Origin: Paramoeba atlantica
Lineage: Eukaryota; Discosea
Assembly (NCBI GenBank): GCA_977017575.1
Contig: CDRNVI010000156.1
Span: forward strand, 62,001 to 126,000
Length of the DNA stretch: 64,000 nucleotides
Direction: 5' to 3'
The position numbers and the translations under genes are program-made. This document shows, one piece after another, positions 1 through 13,200 of the stretch (positions are counted from its first letter, which is position 1; each line of letters begins with the position of its first letter). The notes under the pieces are model-generated. The model did no database searches. It saw nothing but the letters and a program-made list of their open reading frames with translations, and was not told the DNA's origin.

Positions 1-1
1 T

Positions 2-40
2 CTTGGAATTTATGCTTTTGCTAGTGGGAAGATGAAATAA
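2..40 (+). CDS. Possible 3' end of an upstream gene
   Basis: A short open frame enters from the window edge and reads LGIYAFASGKMK before a TAA stop. It is open from the first base, but a 12-residue frame proves little. It could be the tail of a plus-strand gene converging on RPL5, or chance. No family is recognisable. Confidence 0.15.
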   Translation, partial: LGIYAFASGKMK

Positions 41-321
41 TAAATACAACATCTTCCTGTGGAGAAAAGCTGGACATCTGTTGCATCGGCTCATGCAAAC
101 AACACAGGAAAATATTTGTTGTGTTGTTCGTGATTCTTTGATGCGTTTTTGTTAGTTGTTGGTATTTGTTTGTTTATCAGAGAGAGAGAGAGAGAGGGAG
201 AAGAAAAGAGGGAGAAGAAAAGTAGGAAAATAAATAAGAATAATAAATAAATAAAAAAAAAAAGAGTCGTTAGTAGATTATGAACATTATATGAAGTTAT
301 TTAGTTTAAAATGAGTTTTTT
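41..321. other. Intergenic spacer 3' of RPL5
   Basis: No coding signal was found. The stretch holds a (GA)n tract near 179-200, then A-rich sequence with repeated aaataa runs just downstream of the RPL5 stop on the minus strand. This is probably RPL5 3' UTR and polyadenylation region. Confidence 0.4.
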
Positions 322-1551
<1,230 letters not shown>

Positions 1552-1945
1552 GGCGACGGAGGAGAGAGAAGGAAGAGAGGAAAAAGAAGAAAAAGAAAAA
1601 AAAGAGAAAAAGTTTTTTTTGAGTGCATTTCTCATACAAAAAAATCTTTTTCCCCAAGTGACGCTATTTCCTTTTTTGAACATTTAATAATTTCCTTTAT
1701 TTGGAAATTATCTTTATTTGGAAACAGTGAATGAAATGACGAAACGGGCAGAAAGAGTCGGTCTTTTTATCATTGTTTTTGGTTCTTTTCAAAGATGAAA
1801 ATAACCAATCTATTTTGGGGAGTGGTAGGAGAAAATATCAAAAACAACCGGTCTTCTTTCTTTTTGCTTTTGAAATTAACGTTCTGTTTGTCCCTTCAAA
1901 AAGAGAGAAGAAAATATCGAACTGGTGAAGGGGAAAAAAGAAGCT
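1552..1945. promoter_or_regulatory. Divergent promoter region, RPL5 / RasGEF-1
   Basis: About 390 bp separate two head-to-head start codons. The RPL5-proximal half is purine-rich on the plus strand (runs of aaaga/gaaaa), so pyrimidine-rich on the RPL5 sense strand, as is common upstream of ribosomal protein genes. No clear TATA box or defined site could be picked out. Confidence 0.4.
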
Positions 1946-4900
1946 ATGGATGAGAGGTCTTTTATTCCTCCTCTCCACTTTTCTTCTGAGGGAGTGGAGG
2001 AGAAAGAAGACGAGAAGAAGGGAAAAGAAAAAAAGAAAAAATCCAAAGAGAAGAGGAAGAGTCCCTCCTGGTCAAAGTTGCTTTCTCCTCGAAAGAAGAA
2101 CTCTTCAAAAATTCGTCCAAGTCAGTCAGAAATCCAAGGCCATCATCGTGGTGAAGAGAAAAGTTTTTTCACCGACCCTTTTCACAAATCTTCTTCTTCT
2201 CGACCCCGATCCCCACACACACCCCGCCAGACAAGCAAAAAGAGTTTAAAAGAAGGAATTGAAGAAAGTACAAAATCAAAGACTCCTCGTGGAGTGTCTT
2301 CATCAAAAAAATCCTTGAAAGATAGGTTTCTTCCTTTTTTTTCCAAAAATAATTTTCTTTCTTCTGATTTCATCCATTCATTCTCACAATTTTTTTCTTT
2401 CAAAGCAAAATCACCAGAATACACAGAGATCCTCACCCAGATTTCATCAGCAAGGATAAACAGAACTATTCTCATTCATTAGATGATTTACTTCCACCAG
2501 ATAGATCTTCAATGATGATGATGGCAAATGAATGGAAACCTTCTGATTCTGATGAATTGGACGAAAGAACTGACGTTGTTGGGAATGGAGAACAGCCCCA
2601 AAAACTTGAAACAGCTGCAGAAAGAAAAGGAAGGACTCTTCAAGATCGAATTTCTACTTCTTCTCCTCTTCGACATCAAGCCTCTCCTCGGACATTAAGA
2701 CCCTCCTTTCCCATCGCCTCTGGATCTTTGTCTCTGTCTGATCAACTTCATCCGCAAGAAGAAGATCAACAACCCCCTGGTCTCTTACATGATCTTCCAA
2801 AATTAAAACGAAAAAGTCTTCCCCCTTTAAATGAGCCTCTTCGAGGTTCACAATCATCTCCTTTTACCTCAAGTGCAAATTCCTCGCCTCATGTTGACTC
2901 ACGTGCAACAAAAACTCCCTCTCCAACTCATTCCAAACTTTCTTCTCAGACATCAACCCTCTCTTGTCAGTCAAGTCGAACATCACCTTCTCTCTCTTCT
3001 CGATCAACACCCCAATCACCTCGATCACCTCGAACATCACCTCTTTCTTCACCACGATCACCTCGTCCAACTTCGACTCTTTTTAGAGAGATGAAAAGCC
3101 CTCGAGTTTTATTCAAGAAAATGATGGGAACTCCTGACCCAGCCCTTAGTGATTCATCAAAAAGTGATGTTGAAAATAGTACGCCACCCATTCCACAACG
3201 CGGACAATCAACCCTTTCTTTCTCTCCCCAGAGTTCTCGTCTTCCAGGAACAAATTCACGGAGTCCATCTCCCCCGTCTCCTCTTTCTTCTCCCCCTCCT
3301 GCTGTCGTATCACCAACTCCCTTTTTAGCTATGTCCCCAACAGCTTCTGGAAATTTGAGTCGATTCTTTAGGTTTGGATCAAGTATTGGAACAGCTCCAA
3401 GAAAGCAATCTTTTTCCTATGAAGAGAAAAGGTTTCAAGGTGATGAGTATGAGGAGATTGTTTGCTGTTTGACGAAAATGGATTCTGTTGAAAAGAAAGA
3501 TTTTTTTGTTGCGTTTGATATTTTTCAGATTGATAAGGTTGACCTGATTTTGTTCTATTTTTATTTACAACTTATACTTTTTTAAGACAATTCTACAAAA
3601 AATTGAATCTTTTTCTAAAATGACTTCCCAAAGGAAAAACTTCTTTCAAAGATGGAGATGATGATTCAACAAAGTGGAGATGGAACAAGAAGAACAAAAA
3701 AAGCCATTATTCGAATTGCCCAAACCTGGTGGGAGATGATGTACGTCCGGTATCGTGTTTCAGATCCTTCTTTTGCAAGGTTGTTTTTTCTCATATTTTT
3801 CTTTTTCTTTTCGTTTTTTCAATTTTTTTTCCTTTTTTTTTTTTTGATGAATGATATTTCCACAGCCAACTTGATAAGTTTTTGGATTCTTTAGAACCAA
3901 CTCTAACACACTATTTGGTTTTTTGATTTGTCTCCTTCGTTTTTTCTCTCTATTCCTTAAGAATTTCAATCGTTTAACAATATTGTTGTGTTCTTTCTTT
4001 TTTTATTTTTAGGTGTGGAGAGGGATGAATTTGATGAGGTGTGGGAGTAGTTCTCTTGTTGCACAATCGATGACAGCGATAATGTTTCGAGTTTTTCAAA
4101 ACCTTCAACCTTCAGAGTTTCATGAAGGAGCTTGGGAGGTAAAAATAATCTTCTTTTTGTTTTTTTTTTTCGTGGGGGTTGTTTTGAGAGTATTTTATTT
4201 TTGAAATAACCAACCCCTTTTTGAAATATTTTTAGAAAACCGACACCAAGTATTCGAATTCTCCAAACCTCATACTTCTTGCTGATTACTTCAATCGCCT
4301 TTCGTCAATGGTTGCTGAATCAATTCTTTTTTGTGAGGGGTCTCGTGGGAATGTTTTAACATACATGATCAAATTAGCCAAACGTTTTTTAAAGGTTGTT
4401 TTCTCTTTCCTTTCCTTTCCAACAATCAAAGAGGCGGACACCATTGATGTCCACCTTTTTTTTTGATTTTATTTCTGTTCTCTTCCCCCTGTTTTCTCCA
4501 TCTTAAGAACCTTTGTTTTTTTTAGTTGCACAATTTTGAAGGTCTAGCTGCTGTTATGAGTGGATTAAATCGGTCTTTTATTCGTCGAATAAAACCCCTT
4601 TGGGTCGACCTGAACCAAAAGGTTTAATTTAATAATTTAACTCTTTTCTTCCACTCCATCCTCCCCTCCTTTTCTCTTTCTCTTTCTTAACTTTTCCCTC
4701 CTCTCTCTCCTGTTCATTTTCTTCAACATTTCTTTTATTTTAAAAATATAGTATAAGCGAGCGTTTGAATTGATGGATGAGATATTATCACCTGAGTTGA
4801 ATTTTAAGGGATATCGGGCTGCTTTGCTTACGTCTGAACCTCCTGTACTTCCTTGGGTGGCCCCGAAGGTTTCTTATTTTTTTCTTTCTTTTCTTTTCTT

Positions 4901-5476
4901 TTCTTTTCTCTTTTCTCTCTCTTTTTCTCGAATTTCAATGAAAAAGGGCGATTTTTGTAGCTCAGAGACCTCAGATTTTTGTATGATGGAAATCAACTTA
5001 CTTTGAAGGATGGATCCATCAACTTATCCCATCTGATGGTTGGTTTTTCTTTTCTTTTACTTTTCCTTTTCTTTTGAAATTGATTTTCTTTTTTTTTTTT
5101 CATTTTTTTAGGCGATTGGGGCATCAATAAGCTCGTTTTTAGATTATCAGAAGATTGAATATGAAAATGTGACAACCGAACACACGTCTCTCCTCCGATA
5201 TTTGCGTTATCGTTCCCTTTCTGAAGAAGTTTGCTATCAGCAATCACTCAATCTTTTCCCTTTGAAGCAAACCTCCTTTTCTCGCGATGTTTTTTGCTCA
5301 TTCAAACTTCCCTTTTGTTTTGCCTCCTTCTTTTTTTCTAACAAATCTCTTCTGGCTTTCAGGGTTCTTTTGGAAAAGGGGCACCAACAACTGGGGAGAA
5401 ACCTCCACCAACAAGACCACCAAGAGAAAAGAGAGCAACAAGGGAGATTAAATCGGCAGAAATTCCTCCTGTGTGA
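1946..5476 (+). CDS. RasGEF-1: REM plus CDC25-type Ras exchange factor
   Basis: This protein is predicted to catalyse GDP/GTP exchange on a Ras-family GTPase. Eleven exons close in phase: 1946-2325, 2418-3537, 3634-3779, 3866-3917, 4013-4138, 4236-4394, 4526-4621, 4752-4868, 4961-5038, 5112-5288 and 5363-5476, giving 854 residues. The first ~440 residues are Ser/Pro-rich with many SPRSP-type steps and look disordered. A REM module follows (EEIVCCLTKM through KFLDSLEPTL). The CDC25 domain shows FNRLSSMVAESILF, LAAVMSGLNRSFIRRIKPLW, NFKGYRAALL and LRDLRFLYDGN, the expected conserved regions. The tail is Pro-rich. Unlike its paralogues it has no intron before EVCYQ but has one further downstream. 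The family is clear; the GTPase partner is unknown. Confidence 0.88.
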
Positions 5477-5971
5477 TAATGTTGGAATACAGAAGAAATT
5501 CACGGGTTTCGTTTGTACAACACCCGATATGAGATGCTATTTAAATTATGATAAATTAATGATTCACAAAGAACACACCACCCAAAATTGGTTTTCACAC
5601 ACATGAAATAAGGACAAACATACGGAAACATTTGGAAGACGTCAAGGAAAAACCAAAAAACCAACACAACAAAAAGGAGGAAAAAAAGGAATTCCGAAAA
5701 ACACAAAAATGGAAAATTAGAACCTATTTTATGATTCCAAAAAAAGAAAGCACCGCTGGACCAAAAAAGTGTGACGGTTGGTTTTTTCACCCAGAATTTA
5801 TCACGATCGGTGTTTTTGATCCCTTTTTAAAAGGCGATTGAAACCAAAAGGTTTTTTTTTCTCTTGCTTGCGGCCCTCTTTTTGTAAAAAGTGCGAGAAA
5901 GAAATCAGTCAAGTCGGTTTTCCTTTCCAATTTTTTTTCTTTTGTTTTTTTTAATCGAACAATTTTTCAGG
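5477..5971. other. Spacer upstream of the first C2-amidase-RasGEF gene
   Basis: No gene was found. Positions 5491-5582 are closely repeated at about 9890-9975 (common core gattcacaaagaacacacca), marking the left edge of the ~4.4 kb tandem unit. One copy of an aaaagtgcgag...gtcggtttt element lies at 5887-5921. A tttttcag acceptor-like site sits immediately before the ATG, so a 5' UTR intron is possible. Confidence 0.45.
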
Positions 5972-8900
5972 ATGAAGAAAGTTTCGATTACTGAGAAGAA
6001 AAACCAATCAGAACCCCGACAAACTCGGAAGAAGGCACTTCAGTTCAAACAACGAATAAAGAAAAAGAAAGATCTCCCTTCAAGTGAACCACTTCTTTTT
6101 TCGAAGCAAGATGACTCGAAGGTTTTTTTTTTGGAATTTTCCTCAGCTGTTTTTTTTTGTGAAGTTCTCTGGGATAGGATGCAATTGGTCCATGTATTCA
6201 AAAGAGTGGGTTTCTTGATCTTCTGATTGTGAGTGCTTCTGCTTCCTCCTCACATGCATTGACATGTGTGATTTCACAAGGAGATTGGGAGGGTTCTTCT
6301 TATTATAAATCTGAGACAGGGAAAAAATCAACATTTTGGGAGTGGAATGAGAGTTGTACCTTCGTAGTGAAAGACAGTCGACAACCATTTCACCTCCAAG
6401 TTTTTGTCTTTCAAACTGTTTTTTTCATTACAATTAAGTAATTTTTGTTTTTCAAGTTATTCTCTGAGAACTTTTTTCTTGGAAGTGTGGATCTTTTTTG
6501 TCACAGACTGGATCAGTTTCAGGAGTTCCGGGTTCCAATAAATTCTTCAGACGGTGGGTTCTGCACCTTCACTTTTCATGCCCAATATTGCACAAATCCC
6601 AAAGAAGGTAAGAGATATTTTATTTTTGGTTTTTTTCCTGGGTTTGGGGTTTTTCGGTATTGTCAGAGAGCGTTGTGGTCATTGCCAGAGATCGGATCCA
6701 CACCTTCGATTGCACACCTTCAATTGCACACGTCATCCGGTGTCCACGTCATCATCTCGATTTTTTTCCTTTTTTGTTTTTTGTTTTTCTTTTTTTGGTT
6801 GTCTCTCTGAACCGCTTTTTCTTTTTCTTTCTTTTTTCTTTTCTTTGGAAGGTTTTTTGTCTCATTTTGGGTTTCCCATTCTTCATTTTCCTCAAAGACT
6901 TAAGACTGGTGATCTTGTCTTCTTTTCGGAGAGTATTGATACCGAAAAATGGGATCATGTGGCTTTGGCTTATTGTCAAGGAGAAGAAGTTTTCTTGTTG
7001 GACTCGTTGAATGATTTTGGAGTTATTCTCAACCAAACAAAGTTTACTTTTTTTCTTTCTTTTTTTCTTTCTTTTTCACTTTTTTTTTTCCAAAGAAAAG
7101 TCCATTATTCAACTTTTTCTCTTAGACGATTGTGGGAAACAATCAAAGCTGGGGGAAGAATTGGTGTGCGACATCTCTTATTCGAGAAGGAAAATCTGAA
7201 AGAGACCGCTTTACGAAAGGCAACTGATTATGTCCAGTCGATCTTGGGGATGCCATTTAATTCTCCAGAACTTTCCAAGGAAATTTTCAAGATGAATTCT
7301 TCTTCTTCTTCTTCTTCTTCCTCTGACTCTGTTTCAAAGAAAGAGGAAGGATGGTTTTGTTCGCAAGTTGTAGCAGGTTTGAAAATAATCAATTGAAAAC
7401 AAAAATTTCATTTTTCTTTTTTGATCGATTCTCAAGAATAATTTTATGATTCTTAGGTCTTTATTTTCAAATGGGGATTCTTTGTTCACCAGAAGCTGTT
7501 GGAAGCTTTCATCCTGATGATTTTTCATCTTCAAATTTCCAATTGGAAGGAAGATATTATTCTTTGTCTTCGATTCATGTTTTCCTCCAACCAATACCCC
7601 AAGTTGAAATTATAAAAACAACAACAAACAGCTTCTTTGACGAAAAAGAAGACTCTTTTTTTGAATCAACTTTTGATTCTTCTGCTGACTCAACGAGTTC
7701 AGGAATCAGTTTCTCATCCTGTGAATCGCCTCCTTTAATCCTTTCTTCTTCAACCCCCACAACCTTCCAAATCTCTCCTCAATCCTGTTCTTCCATCTCC
7801 CCTCCATTCTCTCCTTCAATCTCTTCTCCCCTTTCTTCTCCCCTTGCTTCATCAATGAGCATCTCTTCACCATCATATCTTCTTGAAGAAAGTTGTTTTC
7901 GAAGGGATGAATATGGTCAAATAGTTGATGAATTAATTCAGATGTCTTCTTTGGAGAGGAAAAAGTTTTTTATTGGGTTTACTCTTTTTGGGATTGATCC
8001 GGTCTTTTTTTCTTTTTCTCTCTTTATTGAGAATTTATTTAGATTTTTCTTTTGTTCTTATCAATCAGTTTTTATGTAACAGGTTAAATTATTGGATAAA
8101 ATGAAAGAATTGGTTGGTTGTGAAGAAAATAAAACTCCAAAAGATGATTTCAAACTTGCAAAACAACACTTTCATAAAAGAGAAATTGTCAAAGTCGTCC
8201 AAATTTGGTGGGAAACAGTTGGAAATGACTATCGAACTTTAAATCCTCCTTTAGCTGAGTTCTTTTTTTTTCTTTTTCTTTTTCTTTTTTTTCAAAAGTT
8301 GATTTTTTTTTTGTTTTTTAGGGGAATTGAAAAGTTTTTGGACTTGTTCAACTCTGAATTACCTTCTTTGGTTTGTCTTTATTGTTAACTTTTTGACCAA
8401 TTGAAAATGCATTTTGAAAAGAATACTTTATGAATTAACTTTTATTTTCAGTCAAAGAAGAAAGAGGTGAATTTTGAGTTGTGTGGGAGAGCGGTAGCAG
8501 TGACACAGACATTAACTTTAATGATGTGGGGGACTTTTCAAAACATTCAAGCTTCAGAGTTTCTTGATGGAGCTTGGGAGGTTTTTATTTGTTTTAATTA
8601 TTTTATTTTTTTTTTTGGATCATTTCTAATTGTGTTTTTTCTTCCTTTTGTTTTAGAGAAGAGAACAATCACCACATTTAGCTGCCATGTCAGATACTTT
8701 CAATAGACTGTCTTCAATTATTGTTGAATCAATTCTTTTCAGTGCAGACCAATTTCGACATCGTGCGTTACAATATTCAATCAAACTGGCAAACCTCTTT
8801 TGGACGGTATTTGTCTCATTTCACTGAGAGAATTTTTCTTTCTTTCTTTTTATTAATCTTTTTTTTCGTTCTGAAGATGAAGAATTTTCAAGGATTGGCT

Positions 8901-9784
8901 GCAGTGGTCAGTGGTTTGAATCAATCTTCAATCACACGTTTGAAACCCCTTTGGGCTGATCTCAAAACCAAAGTTTGTTTTTCTTTTCATTTCTCCCAGA
9001 TATTTTCTCAAAAGAAGAAGAGGAAATCTTTTTTTTTTAAATTAACCATTTTACCATTAGTATCGAAAGAAGTTCCAGTTTTTTGACCAACTTTTGTCTC
9101 CGAATAAGAATTTCAAAAATTATCGAAAAATTTTGCAACTGACCGAACCTCCAATCCTCCCTTGGTTAAGTCCAAAGGTTTTTTTTTAATTTCTTTTTTT
9201 ACTTTTCTTTTGTTTTTTTAATTGTTTTTTTTTTTTAATTTTTTGGTTTTGGTGTTAGTTGAGGGAATTGCGATTTTTGTATGATGGTAATTCAACTACC
9301 AACGAATTTGGTTCTGTGAACCTCACACATTTGATGGTTTTTCTTTGATTTTCTTTTCTTTTCTTTTTCTCTTTCCCCTTCTCATTTTTTTTTCGTTTGG
9401 GATAGAATATTGGAGAGTCAATTCAATCCATTTTGGATTATCAAAAACAAGAATTTGTGTTTTTGTCTCCTTGTTGTTGTGATAAGTCATTACTTCTTCA
9501 TTTTCTCAATTCTCTATCCATCCCTGAGGTCTTTTTTTTGTTTCATTTTTTATTTATTTTGTGACGAAATACTGTTCGTTCGTTCGAAAAATACTCATGT
9601 TCTTCAATAATAGGAGACTTGTTATCAACAATCTCTTTTAATTGTCCCACAAGGTCAATTGCCAAAAATCAGGAGTTCATCAACCTTCGAGAAACTCTCG
9701 ACCTTCCCACCCGCCCATAAGAGCGCTCCCTTATTTACTAAAAGGAGCCCCCCTTCTTCCCCTCTAAAAAGAACGCCCCGTTAG
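5972..9784 (+). CDS. C2 - permuted NlpC/P60-like - RasGEF fusion, copy 1
   Basis: Fifteen exons, 5972-6121 through 9614-9784, close in phase to 875 residues. A Lys-rich start is followed by a C2-like domain (GFLDLLIVSASASS, TFWEWNESCTF, FLGSVDLF), which could bind membrane or phospholipid. Next is a papain-like amidase fold resembling the permuted YaeF/YiiX group: LKTGDLVFFSES, DHVALAY (catalytic-type His) and later WFCSQVVAGLYFQMG (catalytic-type Cys). A Ser-rich linker leads to REM (RRDEYGQIVDELIQMSSLER) and CDC25 motifs (FNRLSSIIVESILF, LAAVVSGLNQSSITRLKPLW, NFKNYRKILQ, LRELRFLYDGN). The His-before-Cys order is what a permuted fold predicts. Domain assignments for C2 and amidase rest on motif pattern; RasGEF is clear. 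An active amidase is inference. Confidence 0.82.
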
Positions 9785-10293
9785 CCCAATCCCGTCAAAC
9801 ATACATTAGAAAAATGATCCTTGATTATTGATTCTTGAGGTACTTTTTGAAAAAAATTCTCTCAATTTTTCGTTTTATCGGAAGAGAAGAAATTCACGGG
9901 TTTCGTTTGCACAACACCCGAGATGAGAGACTATTTAAATTATGATAAATTAATGATTCACAAAGAACACACCATCATAAAATCAAATCCATTCAACAAA
10001 GAAATGGACGTTTAAAAAAAAGGGGCCATTTTGCGTTCGTTCCAAAAAAAGAAAGCATTTGGACCAAAAAGTGTGACGGTTGATTTTTACCCCCGAAAAG
10101 AACCAGATTGGTTTTTTTGATCCCTTTTTTGAAAAAGAGATTGAAACCAAATTTCTTGGCGGTCGTATTTTGGGAAAAAGTGCGAGAAAGAAACCGGTCG
10201 AGTCGGTTTTGAAAAGTGCGAGGGAGAAATAAGTCAAGTCGGTTTTCACACAATTTTTTCTTTTGTTTTTTTTTAATCGAACAATTTTTCAGG
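9785..10293. other. Spacer between the two C2-amidase-RasGEF copies
   Basis: The left part (to ~9880) matches the 3' flank of copy 2 (14055-14155). Positions 9890-9975 match 5491-5582. Then come the diverged 5' flank and two copies of the aaaagtgcgag...gtcggtttt element. No coding sequence was found; minus-strand frames here are low complexity. Confidence 0.5.
10176..10246 (+). repeat. Two 35-bp direct repeats in the 5' flank of copy 2
   Basis: Copies at 10176-10210 and 10212-10246 share aaaagtgcgag at the start and aagtcggtttt or gagtcggtttt at the end. Copy 1 of the gene has a single equivalent at 5887-5921. The element lies ~50-120 bp before the ATG, so it may be a regulatory site duplicated in one paralogue. 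Confidence 0.6.
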
Positions 10294-13200
10294 ATGAAGA
10301 AAGTTTCGATTGCTGAGAAGAAAAACCAATCAGAACCCCGACAAACTCGGAAGAAGGCTCTTCAGTTCAAACAACGAAGAAAGAAAAAGAAAGATCTCCC
10401 TTCAAGTGAACCACCTCTTTTTTCGAAGCAAGATGACTTGAAGGTTTTTTTTTGGAATTTTCCTCAGCTGTTTTTTTTTTGTGAAACTCTCGGGGATAGG
10501 ATGCAATTGGTCCGTGTACTCAAAAGGGTGGGTTTCTTGATCTTCTGATTGTGAGTGCTTCTGCTTCCTCCTCACATGCATTGACATGTGTGATTTCACA
10601 AGGAGATTGGGAGGGTTCTTCTTATTATAAATCTGAGACAGGGAAAAAATCAACATTTTGGGAGTGGAATGAGAGTTGTACCTTCGTAGTGAAAGACAGT
10701 CGACAACCATTTCACCTACAAGTTTTTTGTCTTTCAAACTCTTTTCCTCGTTACAATGAATTAATTTTTTGTTTTTCAAGTTATTCTCTGAGAACTTTTT
10801 TCTTGGAAGTGTGGATCTTTTTTGTCGCAGACTGGATCAGTTTCAGGAGTTCCGGGTTCCAATAAATTCTTCAGACGGTGGGCTATGCACCTTCACTTTT
10901 CATGCCCAATATTGCACAAATCCCAAAGAAGGTAAGAGATTTATTTTTGGTTTTTATTCTGGGTTTGGGGTTTCGGTTTCGGAAGACCGCAGAGAGAGTT
11001 TCCCGTTGTCCCGGAATGTTCGACCGGATCCACGTCATCCGGTGTCCACGTCATCGATTTTTTTCCTTTTTCGTTTTTTTGTTTTTGTTTTTTGTTTTCC
11101 TTTGTTTTTCTTTTTTTTTGGTTGTCTCTCTGAACCGCTTTTTCTTTTTCTTTCTTTTTTCTTTTCTTTGGAAGGTTTTTTGTCTCATTTTGGGTTTCCC
11201 ATTCTTCATTTTCCTCAAAGACTTAAGACTGGTGATCTTATCTTCTTTTCGGAGAGTATTGATACCGAAAAATGGGATCATGTGGCTTTGGCTTATTGCC
11301 AAGGAGAAGAAGTTTTCTTGTTGGACTCGTTGAATGATTTTGGAGTTATTCTCAACCAAACAAAGTTTACTTTTTCTTTCTCACTTTTTTGACAAAGAAA
11401 ATAAGCTATTCAACTTTTTCTCTTAGACGATTGTGGGAGACAATCAAAGCTGGGGGAAGAATTGGTGTGCGTCATCTCTTATTCGAGAAGGAAAATCTGA
11501 AAGAGACCGCTTTACGAAAGGCAACTGATTATGTCCAATCGATCTTGGGGATGCCGTTTGATTCTCCAGAACTTTTCAAGGAAATTTTCAAGATGAATTC
11601 TTCTTCTTCTTCTTCTTCCTCTGACTCTGTTTCAAAGAAAGAGGGAGGATGGTTTTGTTCGCAAGTTGTAGCAGGTTTGAAAATAATCAATTGAAAACAA
11701 AAATTTCATTTTTCTTTTTTTTGATCGATTCTCAAGAATAATTTTATGATTCTTAGGTCTTTATTTTCAAATGGGGTTTCTTTGTTCACCAGAAGCTGTT
11801 GGAAGCTTTCATCCTGATGATTTTTCATCTTCAAATTTCCAATTGGAAGGAAGATATTATTCTTTGTCTTCGATTCGTGTTTTCCTCCAACCAATACCCC
11901 AACTGAAAATCGTAACGAGAACAAACAGCTTCTTTGACGAAAAAGAAGACTCTTTTTTTGAATCAACTTTTGATTCTTCTGCTGACTCAACGAGTTCAGG
12001 AATCAGTTTCTCATCCTGTGAATCGCCTCCTTTAATCCTTTCTTCTTCAACCCCCACAACCTTCCAAATCTCTCCTCAATCCTGTTCTTCCATCTCCCCT
12101 CCATTCTCTCCTTCAATCTCTTCTCCCCTTTCTTCTCCCCTTGCTTCATCAATGAGCATCTCTTCACCATCATATCTTCTTGAAGAAAGTTGTTTTCGAA
12201 GGGATGAATATGGTCAAATAGTTGATGAATTAATTCAGATGTCTTCTTTGGAGAGGAAAAAGTTTTTTATTGGGTTTACTCTTTTTGGGATTGATCCGGT
12301 CTTTTTTTCTTTTTCTCTCTTTATTGAGAATTTATTTAGATTTTTCTTTTGTTCTTATCAATCAGTTTTTATGTAACAGGTTAAATTATTGGATAAAATG
12401 AAAGAATTGGTTGGTTGTGAAGAAAATAAAACTCCAAAAGATGATTTCAAACTTGCAAAACAACACTTTCATAAAAGAGAAATTGTCAAAGTCGTCCAAA
12501 TTTGGTGGGAAACAGTTGGAAATGACTATCGAACTTTAAATCCTCCTTTAGCTGAGTTCTTTTTTTTTCTTTTTCTTTTTCTTTTTTTTCAAAAGTTGAT
12601 TTTTTTTTTGTTTTTTAGGGGAATTGAAAAGTTTTTGGACTTGTTCAACTCTGAATTACCTTCTTTGGTTTGTCTTTATTGTTAACTTTTTGACCAATTG
12701 AAAATGCATTTTGAAAAGAATACTTTATGAATTAACTTTTATTTTCAGTCAAAGAAGAAAGAGGTGAATTTTGAGTTGTGTGGGAGAGCGGTAGCAGTGA
12801 CACAGACATTAACTTTAATGATGTGGGGGACTTTTCAAAACATTCAAGCTTCAGAGTTTCTTGATGGAGCTTGGGAGGTTTTTATTTGTTTTAATTATTT
12901 TATTTTTTTTTTTGGATCATTTCTAATTGTGTTTTTTCTTCCTTTTGTTTTAGAGAAGAGAACAATCACCACATTTAGCTGCCATGTCAGATACTTTCAA
13001 TAGACTGTCTTCAATTATTGTTGAATCAATTCTTTTCAGTGCAGACCAATTTCGACATCGTGCGTTACAATATTCAATCAAACTGGCAAACCTCTTTTGG
13101 ACGGTATTTGTCTCATTTCACTGAGAGAATTTTTCTTTCTTTCTTTTTATTAATCTTTTTTTTCGTTCTGAAGATGAAGAATTTTCAAGGATTGGCTGCA

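Noticed and set aside
2654-3191. Minus-strand ORFs opposite the Ser/Pro-rich head of RasGEF-1
   Set aside because: Acidic, low-complexity antisense of TCT/CCT-rich coding sequence.
9983-10253. Minus-strand ORFs in the spacer between the C2-amidase-RasGEF copies
   Set aside because: Not conserved in the matching spacer at 5584-5970 and no family features; the sequence is 5' flank of copy 2.
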